From: Panicum virgatum
Lineage: Eukaryota > Streptophyta > Magnoliopsida > Poales > Poaceae
Direction of reading: 5' to 3'
Length of the DNA: 64,000 nt
Assembly (NCBI RefSeq): GCF_016808335.1
Contig: NC_053139.1
Span: 39,676,464 to 39,740,463 of the forward strand
In this document: in pieces, positions 10,488 through 21,982 of the stretch
Layout: each line of letters begins with the position of its first letter
Numbering within the stretch: position 1 is the first letter of the stretch
Program-made: the position numbers and the translations under genes
The notes under the pieces: generated by a model
Seen by the model: the letters and a program-made list of their open reading frames with translations, nothing else
The model's database searches: none
What the model was told of the DNA's origin: nothing

Positions 10488-12725
10488 TTGAAGATGAGCT
10501 GCCAGAAGTTGAGCCGCCAGTCTCTGCATTTGGTGTTGAACGAGGGGCGTGGCTTGTACTCGCTGAGGCACATGGACGTATCCAAGCTCTTCTACCCATC
10601 AACGGCACGAGCACTGGAAGCAAAGGCTAAAGCAAAGAAGAAGAATGGCATCAATAAGCTAGGGGGCATCGGCTCTTTGCCTAGACCAAGCATACACTAC
10701 CAAACATTCTCGTCTGCTGTCTCTAATCCCAACAGTTTGGTTAATAATGTGTTCGCTCTCTTTGGTGAGAGCAAGAACAAGATCCTCTTCTCAGACGTGG
10801 AAGGCCACACCAACATCTACAACACAGAGTTCTGCTCCTTCACGACCATGCCTTCTCTGAATTCGCCCAAGGGACACAATTGCATGGCTGCTCATATAAC
10901 CCGTACTCCTGCCCACGCAAGGTCCGACTTCGATGTCAACCCAGAGCTGGACCATGGTGTCTTCGCCCAGAAACCCTATGGTGAGCACACTGACAGCCTC
11001 TACATGATGGACATGGGCCAGGACGAACCGGGCTGCTTTGAAGTGCTTGCATACTATCCTGTGGGGCACTGGCAATGGCGCGCACTGCCATCACCACCGT
11101 TCTTTGATGACCTGGAGTACAAGGCCTGCAACAACATTGCCTACGCAATCGTTGATGGTACTCAAATCTGTGTATCATCTGCCACTGCGACCTACTCTTT
11201 CGACACGGTGACCCTTGAGTGGAGCAAGACTGGTGATTGGGTGCTGCCCTTCCACACTAAAGCAGAGTATGTTCCTGAGCTTGGCCTGTCGGCAAGCAGT
11301 CCCTCCGACCTGTGCGCTTTGGAGCTCTCTACTGCTGCCATAGATTATTGTGATGTGCCACCGATGGTGCAGCATGTTGGGCTTGATGTTGACCTGCCCA
11401 AGGACTGGTCACTGCAAAGTCGCACGCTGGTGAATCTTGGCTCTGGTCGGTTTTGCGTTGCCATGTTCTTCCATACTGCAGATGCTCAAGATGATCCTCA
11501 GGTGGTCGCCTTCACTGGTGTGGATGTAGTTCCCTGTGGTGACAATCAACAAGGGCAGAGGACCCTCCGTGGGATCAAGCACAAGTCCAAATACCTCATC
11601 GCAGACAGTGTCGGTACCCAGGACTGGGGTACCCCTCTTGCTGTGACTAGGCGAAAGGAGTCTTGTAGTTATCCTTAACTACGTCCAGCAGTCGGACCCC
11701 TGCGGTCCGGAAGCCCTGTTCACCCGACAACGGTCCCGGACCCGTCCCCTGGTTGGGAAAGGTCCGGGAGCACCACGTGTTCCGGAAGAAGCAGGAGCTC
11801 AGCCCGAACAGCCGGGGGCTCCGGACCTCCCGTGGAGGTCCGGATCCCCGTGGAATCCCGGACCCCCTTATAGTAACCGGACCCCTCGCCAAGGGAAGGA
11901 ATCGACACCCCGCCTCGGGGTGGTCCGGAGCCGCCACGTGTCTGCAAGCGCAGACACGTATATAAAGCCGCTTGGTCTCCATTTTAAGGTTCACCTACCA
12001 CTGTATTCATTGCGGTAGGAGGGCGTCCGCATTGTTGTAGCAGAAGCCGAGGCGATTCTTTGACCAGGGGGCACTATTGATCGCGTATTACCAAGATGCA
12101 TAGTGGAGCTGCTGGCGCCGCCCACGCCGCGCCTGTCAGTCTGCCATAACAGATGGATACGACGGCTCGGCTTCACCCACTATGACGCCTACATAATAGC
12201 CTCAACAGGTCACGCCGCAAGCTACGATTCCCCCAACGGGCACCTTGCTGACGGGACAAGAGAATACCTCCCTTCGTCAGAGGGTCAGCAGGGCATGGAA
12301 GCATATCGGAAGAAAGATTCGTAACCACTGTAGCCATTTAAGTACTCTGCGCAGTATGCTGCACAGTCACGTTGGGCCCACTTGTCGGGGCCCCAACGTC
12401 CTATGTATCCGCACCCCTTGGTCTATAAAAGGGGGCGCCCGCTAGAAGAAAAACTCAGGCGGGGAAAAAGCCAAGGCCCGGCAGAGGATAGATTCATACA
12501 CAACCAAGAACAATACTTCTCTCCGTGGATGTAGGGTATTACGCTCCGGCGGTCCGAACCACTCTAGATCGTGTGTTCTTGTGTGCTTGTCCCAGAGCTA
12601 GATTAGCCCAATCGCCTAGTACCTTCCCGAGTACTTCCTCTCTGGGAATAGGCGGGTGCGTTCCGCCACCCGGCTGTGGGTACCCTAGAAATCCCGCGAT
12701 AGACAGGATCGAGTACGTGCTATGA
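10488..12725 (+). pseudogene. Uncharacterised grass-family protein, 3' end split by a solo LTR
   Basis: The frame opens at 10488 (a second ATG lies at 10494) and runs 373 codons before a solo LTR enters at 11609. I know similar proteins as an expanded, uncharacterised grass family with repeated beta-propeller or DUF1618-like character, but I cannot name a domain with certainty. Visible motifs are LFGESKNKILFSD, NIYNTEF, DSLYMMDM, CFEVLAYYPVGHWQW and TYSFDTVTLEWSKTGDW. The C-terminal codons resume after the LTR and its target duplication at 12707 and reach TGA at 12723-12725. In the split form, translation runs 22 codons into the LTR and gives 396 residues with a foreign tail. A related copy lies downstream at 13259. 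Confidence 0.7.
11609..12701 (+). mobile_element. Solo Gypsy LTR inside a coding region
   Basis: This 1093-bp LTR starts TGTCGGTACCC and is flanked by GACAG (11604-11608 and 12702-12706). Its left part aligns with the LTR at 59691 (GTTATCC-TAACTACG, CCCCTGCGGTCCGGA, CACGTGT). Its right part carries GATGTAGGGTATTACGCTCC. With this duplication the last bases are ATA instead of the usual ACA, so either the terminus has mutated or the boundary is off by a few bases. A TATA-like GTCTATAAAAGGGG lies near 12420. It inserted near the 3' end of the host gene's coding sequence. Confidence 0.85.
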
Positions 12726-13258
12726 ATTGCGATCATCGATGATTTCATCCTGGCTGGCATACCCAGGGAATGGAATGGAATGGAATGGAATGATCTGTCC
12801 GCACAAACTGTTTGTCGCTTGCCACACCGAGGGATGGTGGTCATGCTGAAAAGCTCTTTGATTTGTGCTAGAATTGTGTGCTAGGCCAGGTTATTCCAGA
12901 TCTGTGCTGAAATAGATAGCCATATTTGTTGATTGAGGGCTAAGTTTTTTTAATGAAATTGTGCCTTTCTCTAAATCTTTAACATATTCTCTGCAGTTTT
13001 GCATAATGCACAGAAAATGCTCGTTGGTTGCTGTTAGTGATAGACGGATAAGTCGCACAAAATAAATCCTCTGTCAAAGTGGGCACCCAGGTTCCATATT
13101 TATCAGCCTTCGCCATTGAATGTCTACCTTTTCTTTTTGAGTGTCATTCAGGGTACCAACAAAGAGAATCAATTTTGGTCGCTCGTTCATATTGCTGATT
13201 TATGTAATGATTCTCTTTCCTTGTTTGGACAGCGAAGCGTGAACTACTACAGTGGAAG
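12726..13258. other. Spacer between tandem paralogues, duplicated leader region
   Basis: The region from about 12838 resembles 9845 onward (GATTTGTGCTAGAATTG, AGATCTGTGCTGA), and 13140-13240 resembles 10370-10460 (TTCTCTTTCCTTGTTTGGAC). The duplication unit therefore included the leader. A GGAAT pentamer microsatellite lies at 12768-12792. The end (about 13231) has a good acceptor just before the second paralogue. Confidence 0.6.
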
Positions 13259-13361
13259 ATGAGCTGCCAGAAATTAAGCCGTCAGTCTCTGCATTTGGTG
13301 TTGAGTGAGGAGCGTGGCTTGTACTCGTTGAGGCACATGGACGTATCGAACCTCTTCTACC

Positions 13362-13466
13362 TGTTGTTGAGTCGTATACGTGTAGGATAGGCCCCCGGCT
13401 ATATATGCAACCTCCTACTTGTACATCATAAATCAATCTATTATTCCCTAACTATTCCAGCTTACA
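13362..13466 (+). repeat. Copia 5' LTR
   Basis: The LTR is 105 bp, starts TGTTGTTGAGTCG and ends CCAGCTTACA. It contains the TATA-like GGCTATATATGC at about 13390. It differs from the 3' LTR by two single-base indels and about two C/T transitions. Confidence 0.93.
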
Positions 13467-13480
13467 TGGTATCACGAGAG
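13467..13480 (+). other. Copia primer binding site
   Basis: TGGTATCACGAGAG begins immediately after the LTR. The first eight bases match the usual plant Copia site complementary to the 3' end of initiator methionine tRNA. Confidence 0.85.
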
Positions 13481-13748
13481 ATCGATCCTACAGCCTCTCC
13501 ACCATCGCTTCCGCACCCTAAACCCTAGCGCCGCCGAGCTCTTCAGCCGCCGCTGTCTCCTTGACGCCGGCCCTGCTCGCCGCTACTTCTCTGCGTCGCT
13601 GATTCGCATTGCCTTCCGGCCGTGCCCATCGCCGCATATCCTAGCGCCGCTGACCCACGGATTTGCAGTCTACGACGCATCCGTCGCTCGCCGCTACCCT
13701 CACGTCGCAGATCGTCGCTTCGTCGATCGCCGCTCCATCCTCGACGCC

Positions 13749-16700
13749 ATGACGCCTGCTGAAATCGATGAGCTCGATCGCCTCCGCACCGCCGAACTCG
13801 AGCGCCTCCGCACCGCCGAACTCGAGCGCCTCCGCACCGCCGAGGCCGCTCGCCTTCAGGCAGAGGCCGACACTCACCGTCGCGGAGAGGAGGTTGCCGA
13901 ACGGGCTCGCCTCGACGAGGAACGCCGTCTCAAGGAGGCCACTGATCTTGAGCTCGTCCTCGCGGAACAAGAGGCCACCGCGGCGTCTCTTCATGTACAA
14001 GCCGTCGCCGTCCTCAACATCCGTTCCCTCGTCCCTATCACCCTCGACCTCGCCTCCAACAACTACGCCAAGTGGCACCGCCTCATCATCGTCGTCCTCC
14101 GCAAGTATGCCTTGACGGACCATGTGCTCTCTGACGATCTCCGGTTGGACCGACCGTCATGGGCCTCCATGGAGTCGACAATCCTCACCTGGCTCTACGG
14201 CACGGTCTCCGCTAGACTCCTGGAGGACATCATGGCTTTCGACACCGCTCGCGCGGCGTGGCTCTTCCTTGAGGAGCAATTCCTCGGCGAAAAGGAGAGA
14301 CACGCTCTGCACCTTGAGGCAGAATTTCGCAAGTTCTCTCAAGGGGACCTCTCGGTCGCTGAGTTCTCGCACCGCCTCAAGAGCATGGCCGACGACCTTG
14401 CCTCCCTCGACGACCCCCTCACCGACCGCCAGCTCGCACTCGCGTTCCTCCGCGGCCTTAGCGAGCAGTTCGCTCACATGGGTCCTCTCATCCGGCAGCA
14501 GCGTCCGTTCCCCTTGTTCGACAAGATCTGCTCCATCCTACTGCTGGAAGAACTCTCCATGGATGATCGCAAGCAGATCCCATCTACCCTGATGGCCTCT
14601 ACACCGGCCACCGGCACGCAGGGCACCTCTGGTGTGAAGGGGTCTCCGAGTGGCAACAACAACAAGAACCGCCACGGCGGCAAGGGCAATCAAGGTGGCG
14701 GCGGTGGCGGCAACTCCGGTAGTGGCAACGGCGGTACCAGCAGCGGCAGCGGCGGCCAGTCCGGCAATGCCCAGGGTTCCGGCGCACCTTCCTGGACGTA
14801 TCCCTGGCTGGCATGGTCCAAGTTTGGCCCCATCAGGCTCGTGGCCCAAGTGGCTCTCTCTTGGGCCCTCGGCCCAATGCTCCGCCTCCGCCCCAGCAGT
14901 TTCAGCCGACCCGCCCTGGGCCTCACGCGTTCACGGCGCTTGGGCCGCCCGGCTCCTATGGCGCTGGGGCTTACGGGCCACCTGGATACAGGACACTTTT
15001 TGCATACGGGCCTCCCGGCTACTTCGGGCCCATGCAGCAGCAGGTGCCTGCTCAGGTGGCCTCCTGGGATCAGCAGTAGCTCGTCAACGCCTTCAACACT
15101 GTGACGCTCACTCCGCCGTCCTCCTCCACCGAGTGGTGTTTCGACTCCGGCGCTGGCTCTCACATGGCCAGCAACTCTGGTATACTCTCGTCGTCATCTC
15201 CTTCGTCTTCCATTCCTTCCATTTCCTCTAGCATCATTGTTGGTAATGGGTCCATGCTTCCTGTCACGACCACTGGTTCCCTTTCTTTTTCCTCCTCTCG
15301 TGGCCCTCTCGTTTTGAATAATGTTCTAGTCACACCTAACCTCATCAAAAACCTTGTTTCTATCCGTCAATTCACCACAGAAAATTCTTGCTCTGTTGAA
15401 TTTGACCCCTTTGGCTTTTCCTTGAAGGATCTTCGCACACGGACCGTGATAGCTCGGTGCAATAGTTCCGGCGAGCTCTACACTTTCCGGACGCCCACTA
15501 CACATGCCCTCACCACTGTCACCTCTACTGACCTGTGGCATCGTCGTCTAGGGCATCTCGGCCATGAAGCTCTCGCCAAGCTTATTAGCACAGCCGCCAT
15601 TTCATGTAATAAGAACTCTGATAGTTCCCTTTGCCATGCATGTCAGCTTGGCCGTCATGTCCGTTTGCCTTTTTCCCATTCAAACTCTAGAGCTAGTTGT
15701 AATTTTGATTTGGTACATTGTGATCTTTGGACGTCACCTGTTGCTAGCGTCTCCGATTACAAATACTACCTCGTCATTTTGGATGATTGCTCTCATTTTC
15801 TTTGGACTGTCCCGCTTCGCTTCAAGTCTGAAACATTCTCTACTCTCGCTAATTTCTTTAGCTATGTCCGCACACAGTTTGGTACCACCGTCAAGAGCAT
15901 CCAGTGTGACAACGATCGTGAATTTGATAATTCCTCCGCTCGTCAATTCTTCCTCCTTCACGGTGTCACCATACGCATGTCCTGCCCATATACTTCCCAG
16001 CAGAACGCCAAGGCTGAGCGCGCCATTCGCAAGATGAATGATGTGCTCCGTACGCTTCTTTTTCAGGCCTCTATGCCCCCCTCGTACTGGGTTGAGGCTC
16101 TCCATGCTGCGACATACCTACTGAACCGTCTCCCTACTAAGACTCTAGCCTTTGCGACACCTTTCTTTGCTCTCCATGGCTCCCATCCGTCCTACACCCA
16201 TCTCCGTGTGTTCGGCTGTCATTGCTACCCTAACCTCTCTTCCACCGTAGCGCACAAGTTGGCGCCTCGGTCCTCTCTTTGTGTTTTTCTAGGTTACTCT
16301 GCTGAACAAAAAGGCTATCGCTGCCTTGATTTGTCCAGTAATCGTGTGCTCCTCTCTCGCCATGTGACTTTTGATGAGTCATCGTTTCCGTTCGCTGAGA
16401 GGATCGCACCCACCTCTCCCTCCTTCGATGACTACACTTTTTTAGACGAACGGGATGTCGCTGTCCTCCCCATTGGACCATCCCGTTCATCTCCTGTTGC
16501 AGGTCATTCCCGCGCTCCACGCACAGCCCTCGGAGCGCCATCCTCATCTACTGCCGCCTCCCGCATGCCACATGCGGCCCCCGGCGACTCGGCGCCCTCA
16601 TCCTCCCGCGCGCCACGCGCGGCCCTTGACGCGCCGTCCTCGTCCATCGCCACCCCCCGCATGCCACATGCAGCCACCAGCGACTCGGCACCCTCGTCCT

Positions 16701-18677
16701 CCCGCGCGCCACGCACGGCCCTCGATGTGCCGTCCACGTTCGCCACCGCCTCTCGCATGCCACAAGCGGCCCATGACATCACGACGCCCTCGTCTTCCCG
16801 TGCGCCACGCGCGGCCAGTGACATCCTCCGTGCCTCGTCCCCGAGCGCCGTCCGTCGCTCACCGCTCAGGCCGCCGCCTGGGTTCCCTCACCCGGCCCCG
16901 CATCCGTCCGGCGATCCTGCTGGCCATGCCGCAGCCACGGTCTCATCGTCACCACTGGCCACCCCAGGTCATGGCGCTCCGGTACATACTCAGCTGTCCG
17001 GTTTCTCCCCTCCTGGTCGTCTCCCTGCCACTGCTGTTCCTATTCCTCCAATCGCCAATGATCATGCAATGCGCACTCGAGGGAAGACGGGCTTCCGCCA
17101 GCCCCGTCTCAACCTCCAGGCGACGGCTATCTCACCGATTCCATCCTCTGTGCGGGCTGCACTTGCTGATCCCAACTGGCGTGCATCGATGATGGAGGAG
17201 TATGCAGCATTGCAATCCAAGGATACTTGGAGCTTGGTTCCCCGACCGGCAGGTGTCAACATTGTCACCGGAAAGTGGATTTTTACTCACAAGCTTCGCT
17301 CTGATGGTACACTAGAAAGGTACAAAGCTAGGTGGGTGCTTCGGGGATTCACACAGCGTCCTGGACTTGATTATGATGAGACTTTCAGCCCGGTCATCAA
17401 GCCCATGACTGTTCGCACGGTTCTTACTCTGGTTGTCTCTCAGAAGTGGCCTATTCATCAGCTGGATGTCAAGAATGCGTTCCTTCACGGGACCCTCACC
17501 GAGACAGTCTATTGTGTACAGCCGACTGGTTTTGCTGATACATCTTCCCAAATCATGTCTGCCGGCTGAACAAGTCCTTGTATGGTCTCAAACAGGCTCC
17601 CCAGGCGTGGCATAGTCGGTTTGCTGGGTTTTTGCTATCCATTGGGTTTACTGAGTCCAAGACTGATGCTTCTCTGTTCATCTAATGTTCTGGTTCTGAG
17701 ACGTCATACTTGCTTCTGTATGTTGATGATATTGTGCTCACTGCATCATCTGACAGTCTGCTCCGACGGATCATTGTGTCTCTTCAGCATGAGTTCGCTA
17801 TGAAGGATTTGGGCCAGCTTCATCACTTCCTGGGCGTGTCCGTTACTCACAGCTCGGATGGGTTGTTCCTATCCCAGCATCAGTACATCCTCGACATCTT
17901 GGAGCGTGCTGGGATGCAGGACTGCAAGCCGTGCTTGACTCCTGTGGACACATGTGCCAAGCTCTCCTATGATGGCCCTCCTGTGGATGACTCCAGTCAG
18001 TATCGCATCCTGGTTGGCTCTCTTTTGTGGCTTACCTTCACCCGACCGGACATTGCTTTCGCCGTTCAGCAGGTCTGTTTGTTCATGCATGATCCTCGAG
18101 CACCTCACCTCCTGGCTGTCAAGCGTATCCTTCGCTACCTCCATGGCACATTAGACCTTGGTCTTCGGCTTCGTCCCACCTCGCCGGCTTCTCTTGTGGT
18201 CTACACCGATGCTGATTGGGCTGGTTGTCCCGACATGCGTCGATCCACCTCCGGGTATGCTGTGTTCCTTGGTGACAATCTGATATCCTGGTCCTCGAAA
18301 TTACAACACACCGTGTCTCGATCGAGTGTTGAGGCAGAGTATCGGGTTGTCACCAATGGTGTTGCCGAAGCTTGTTGGTTGCGCCAGTTATTGCAGGAAC
18401 TCCATGCGCCTCTCCAGCGTGCGACTGTTGTCTATTGTGACAATGTTAGTGCGGTTTATCTCTCCACGAACCCGGTTCAGCATCAGCGTACGAAGCATAT
18501 CGAGATTGATCTCCACTTCGTTCGAGAGCGCGTCGCCCTCGGTGATGTGCGTGTCCTGCACGTCCCCACCGATCTCCAGTTAACCACTTCACGAAGGGTC
18601 TCCCTTCCACAGTGTTCCCGGAGTTCCGCCGCAATCTGAATGTCGACCAGTCTACGGCTGCGACGACGGGGGAGTGA
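13749..18677 (+). pseudogene. Copia gag-pol, decayed
   Basis: Gag starts at 13749 with a threefold repeat of RLRTAELE, then a retrotransposon gag domain (KWHRLIIVVLRKYAL to about 14580) and a Gly/Asn-rich stretch. Pol has the protease motif DSGA (about 15141), a pre-integrase HRRLGHLG motif, integrase core acidic residues (about 15720, 15907 and 16016), a Pro/Ser-rich linker with internal repeats, RT with [10 protein letters not shown] (about 17463) and YVDD (about 17720), and RNase H with YTDADWAGC. Lesions are a frameshift near 14810, TAG at 15077, a frameshift near 17545, TAA at 17683 and a frameshift near 18580. No zinc knuckle is visible in gag. It cannot make a full polyprotein. Confidence 0.9.
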
Positions 18678-18816
18678 GATACTGTCTTTCTTCGTCTTGC
18701 TCTTGAGTCTGTACACCTTGTTCAATTTGATGTGCTCCGATAGCATTTTCATCAACTTACAGGGTTCTCCAGTCTGAATCCGCTCTGCGAAGCGCTATGA
18801 TCAGACTGCAGGGGAG

Positions 18817-18923
18817 TGTTGGTTGAGTCGTATATGTGTAGGATAGGCCCCCGGCCTATATATGTAACCTCCTACTTGTACATCATAAATCAATCTATTA
18901 TTCCCTAACTATTCCAGCTTACA
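18817..18923 (+). repeat. Copia 3' LTR
   Basis: The LTR is 107 bp, begins TGTTGGTTGAGTCG and ends CTTACA, and is followed by the target duplication CTACC. It is nearly identical to the 5' LTR. Confidence 0.93.
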
Positions 18924-19900
18924 CTACCCATCAGCTGCAGAAGCACTGGAAGCAAAGGCTAAAGCCAAGATGAAGAAGAATGGCACCGATAAAATAGGAA
19001 GCCTGAGCTATTTGCCTATTCCGAGCATATACTACAAACCATACACGCCGGCTATGTCCAATCCCTACAGTACGATTAGTGTGCTTGCTCTCTTTGGCAA
19101 GAGCAAGAACAAGATCCTCTGCTCAGATGCGGCAGGCAATGCTAGCATCTACAACACCGAGCTGCGCTCCTTGATTGCCATCCCCAAGCTGAATTCGCCC
19201 AAGGACTCCTATTCTGTGGCTGTCTCCATCCCGGATGCTACTACCAATGGCAGATCCAACTTCAGCAATCACACAGACAACCTGTACATCATGGATATGG
19301 ACCGTACCAGATCGTTCTGTTTCGAGGTTCTTTCCTATGACCCTGTGGGGAGCTGGTGTTGGGATCCACTCCCTCAGCCACCATTCTTGAAGGAACCAGA
19401 GTTTGAGGGCCCCCTTAAGGCTCGCTTCACAGTGGTTGAGAGCACTAAGATATGTGTGTCAACCACCAAAGCCACCTACTACTTCGATACGGTGACCCGT
19501 GAGTGGAACAAGGTGGGTGATTGGGTGCTGCCTTTTATAGCTGAGTATGCCCCTGAGTTGGGCCTCTGGCTTGGCTTATCATCAGATGGCAGCCCATATG
19601 ACTTGTGCACCTTGGACAACCTCTCCACTGCTGTGGGTTCTTCACCGCCAATGGTTCAGCATATTGGTATGGAATTTGAACTGCCGGATAACTGGTGGCA
19701 GATAACGTGTAACCTGGTGAACCTTAGGCTCACTGAGGTTTTGCATTGTCAGTAGCTTCATGGTTGACAACGATCAGGACGAGTATGACTCTGTCCCAGT
19801 GACTGTCTTAACTGGTGTGGAGGTGTTGCCAAGTGAACCGGGGCTACGTATGGTCAAGCAAAAGTCCATGAAGCTCACTTACACTAGGTTGGTGCTCTGA

Positions 19901-20904
19901 GGTCACCAATTGGTGGTGATTGTGGCTTCCTGTGGACCTTGGTTGCAGTTGATCAGCAGTTCATGCTCCAGAGTCCAGATGTTAGTCTTGATAGATGAAG
20001 AAGTAAGCTAGTTTATCTGATGCATTTCTTTTATGCTCAGCAGTGTCTCCTTAACAGTAGTTGAAATTGTCAAATTGGTTCCCAGATCTCATTAGTTGGA
20101 TGGGGTTTAGTTTGATGTTCCAAAACTATTTGTTTTGCAGTTCTGCGTATTCTCTGAACATTAATGGGAAAAACTCTTTGGTTAAGATTTGCAATGTACT
20201 TTCTGGCCATGGCCGCGGCTATTCAACTTGTTTCTACTACTATTGCATCAACATGTTTTTGTTTCCAGTATTTTTTTGGTTATCTGTTCGATAATGTATT
20301 CAAAACGGTAAACTGTTGTTGATATTCATTGAAATTCCGAAGCTGAAGAATTCGCCCTGTCCTCTTCTTCTTTTTTTGTTTAACTTGTGCTATGCTGAAG
20401 GTTACTTAGATAACAATTTTGTTCAGTATTTTTATTTAATTTCATGTTTGTTCTGCATATAGCTGCGGAAGTTATTTTCCTAGCTGGTACCAGAATCTGG
20501 TTTGGTGGTTCTGTGTCTAGAAATTGGTAGTTGCCTAGCTGGCACACGTTGATCTGTCATATTATACATGGAAAGTGTCATCTGGGATAAATCTAATTTA
20601 GGCTGAATCTCAAAGTAATCCAACTTTTACATGGACTGTCATTTAGTTGGAGCATCATCCGCCTGAGCTGTAAGTTCCTGTAGGCTTCATGTGAAACATG
20701 TGACCAATGTTTTCTTTAACCGATTATTAGTTTTATGAAAGTTCTGTACATTCGAAATGTCCACCCTTAAACGAATTATTTTTTTTCATAGCTTTAGTTG
20801 CAACTAGAAACACCGGCGCGACTTTGCCGCGCCTTCCTTGAAGGGGACCAGCCATTTTGGATTTGTTTGTTACAATCTAAATTGCAAAGTTGCAAATTAT
20901 CTCA
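19901..20904. other. 3' flank of the second paralogue, no gene seen
   Basis: This is AT-rich DNA with only short open frames (longest 77 codons at 20061-20294, no domain). The first few hundred bases are plausibly the 3' untranslated region of the 13259 pseudogene. Confidence 0.4.
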
Positions 20905-21176
20905 AAAGTTATGGTCTGTGGTGTCATCTTCAGTGAAATAAAGGAGATGTCGCTGCATTCTAGCCCTGATAGAGTTGCTTTCATACCTCGTTCTTGTAAT
21001 CATTTGTGCACAAGAGTTAGCTCATTGTAGCCTAGGTAGGGACCCGGATCAGCTGATTGTTTGGTTTGATTCTCTCCCAAGTTTTGTACGTACTTTGTTG
21101 GATCGCGATACTGCTGATCCAGTGTTTGGTGAATAAATGAATGAGCAAAGTTTCAAAAAAAAGTTATGGTCCGTGG
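20905..21176 (+). mobile_element. 5'-truncated LINE 3' end
   Basis: AAAGTTATGGTCTGTGG (20905-20921) and AAAGTTATGGTCCGTGG (21160-21176) form a 17-bp target duplication with one mismatch. Between them lies about 238 bp ending in an A-run (21155-21160), the signature of target-primed reverse transcription. One frame reads DRVAFIPRSCNH, which resembles the end of the RNase H domain in plant LINE ORF2 proteins. Family assignment rests on that short motif; the retroposition signature is clear. Confidence 0.65.
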
Positions 21177-21494
21177 AGCTGAGCCTCCTCTTCAACTTAC
21201 TACTTTCTTGTGGGCTGGCATAAATAGATCTTAATATGAAGGGACTTTGTTAGCAGAGATATTTCATATTTTTTTGTTAGTCGATTTTCCTTTTACTGAT
21301 ACTGTATATGCCAGGCAACAACAAGGGACAAAATGCAAAAATCTATCTTGAACAATTGAATGGTAGGAAATTACCAGTGGATCAGCCTGCAGCATTACTT
21401 GATTGACATTTGTACAATGCAAGGGACAGTAACAACAGTATTTATTGATGGAATGAATCCATTAATATTCTGAATGACAGTGCACTGCCCTACA
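21177..21494. other. Intergenic sequence
   Basis: This is AT-rich DNA between the LINE and the Harbinger element. I see no gene or clear repeat. Confidence 0.4.
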
Positions 21495-21982
21495 TTAGAC
21501 TGACTTCAACGGAGCTCATGCAAATGCATTTGCAAAAGGCACTGTGCGCACCGTGTATAGTGGTTGCATGAGGCATGTAAAAATGAGAGACTCCAACGGA
21601 AGCACGCATCCAGACATGCATAGGCTCCGACAGTTGACTCCCGCGTAAAAATAAACTCACCCTGGTCGATAGGCGGGAAGTGGGCGAAGTAAATATAGAA
21701 TAGCGGGAAAATTGACCCGGCGCTCGTGCACTTTCCGATATATCTCTATGCTTTGACCTGCGTGCACGAACATCCTCGTCCCCTCTCCAACCAGCTGCGA
21801 CGACGAAAGTGGGCTCCGGCGAACTGCTCGCGGTCCCAACAAGTCATTAGCTCCGGCAACGATACAACATAGCGTGCAGCAGGTTAGTCCCATGGACTCC
21901 CTCCATCAGATTAGTCCCGGCAATAGGTCATTATCTTAAGCATAGGATCAAACAAATGTTTTTTACTTAGGTTGTCTCAGGG

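Larger units (their letters stand above)
13362..18923 (+). mobile_element. Copia LTR retrotransposon with 105-bp LTRs
   Basis: The element is 5562 bp long and flanked by CTACC (13357-13361 and 18924-18928). The LTRs are 13362-13466 (105 bp) and 18817-18923 (107 bp); both start TGTTG and end CTTACA. The primer site TGGTATCACGAG directly follows the 5' LTR and fits an initiator-Met tRNA primer. A purine tract, CTGCAGGGGAG, precedes the 3' LTR. Order gag-protease-integrase-RT-RNase H is Copia. The short LTRs suggest the Ale/Retrofit group (inference). It lies in the same orientation as the gene it interrupts. Confidence 0.93.
13259..19900 (+). pseudogene. Second member of the same grass family, broken by a Copia element
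   Basis: The ATG at 13259 begins the same N-terminus as the upstream copy (MSCQKLSRQSLHLVL). After 34 codons it is interrupted by the Copia element at 13362. The frame resumes at 18929 and carries LFGKSKNKILCSDAAGN, SIYNTELRSL, NLYIMDMD, CFEVLSYDPVGSW and TYYFDTVTREWNKVGDW. Near 19735 a frameshift produces a premature TAG at 19753-19755. In another frame family-like sequence continues (TVLTGVEVLPSEPG) to TGA at 19898-19900. The copy therefore has two independent lesions and is almost certainly non-functional. Its divergence from the first copy shows that the duplication predates both insertions. Confidence 0.75.

Noticed and set aside
3187..13361. The same CTACC target duplication at the solo LTR (3187) and at the Copia element (13357)
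   Set aside because: The elements are different and 5-bp matches occur by chance; no mechanistic link is needed.
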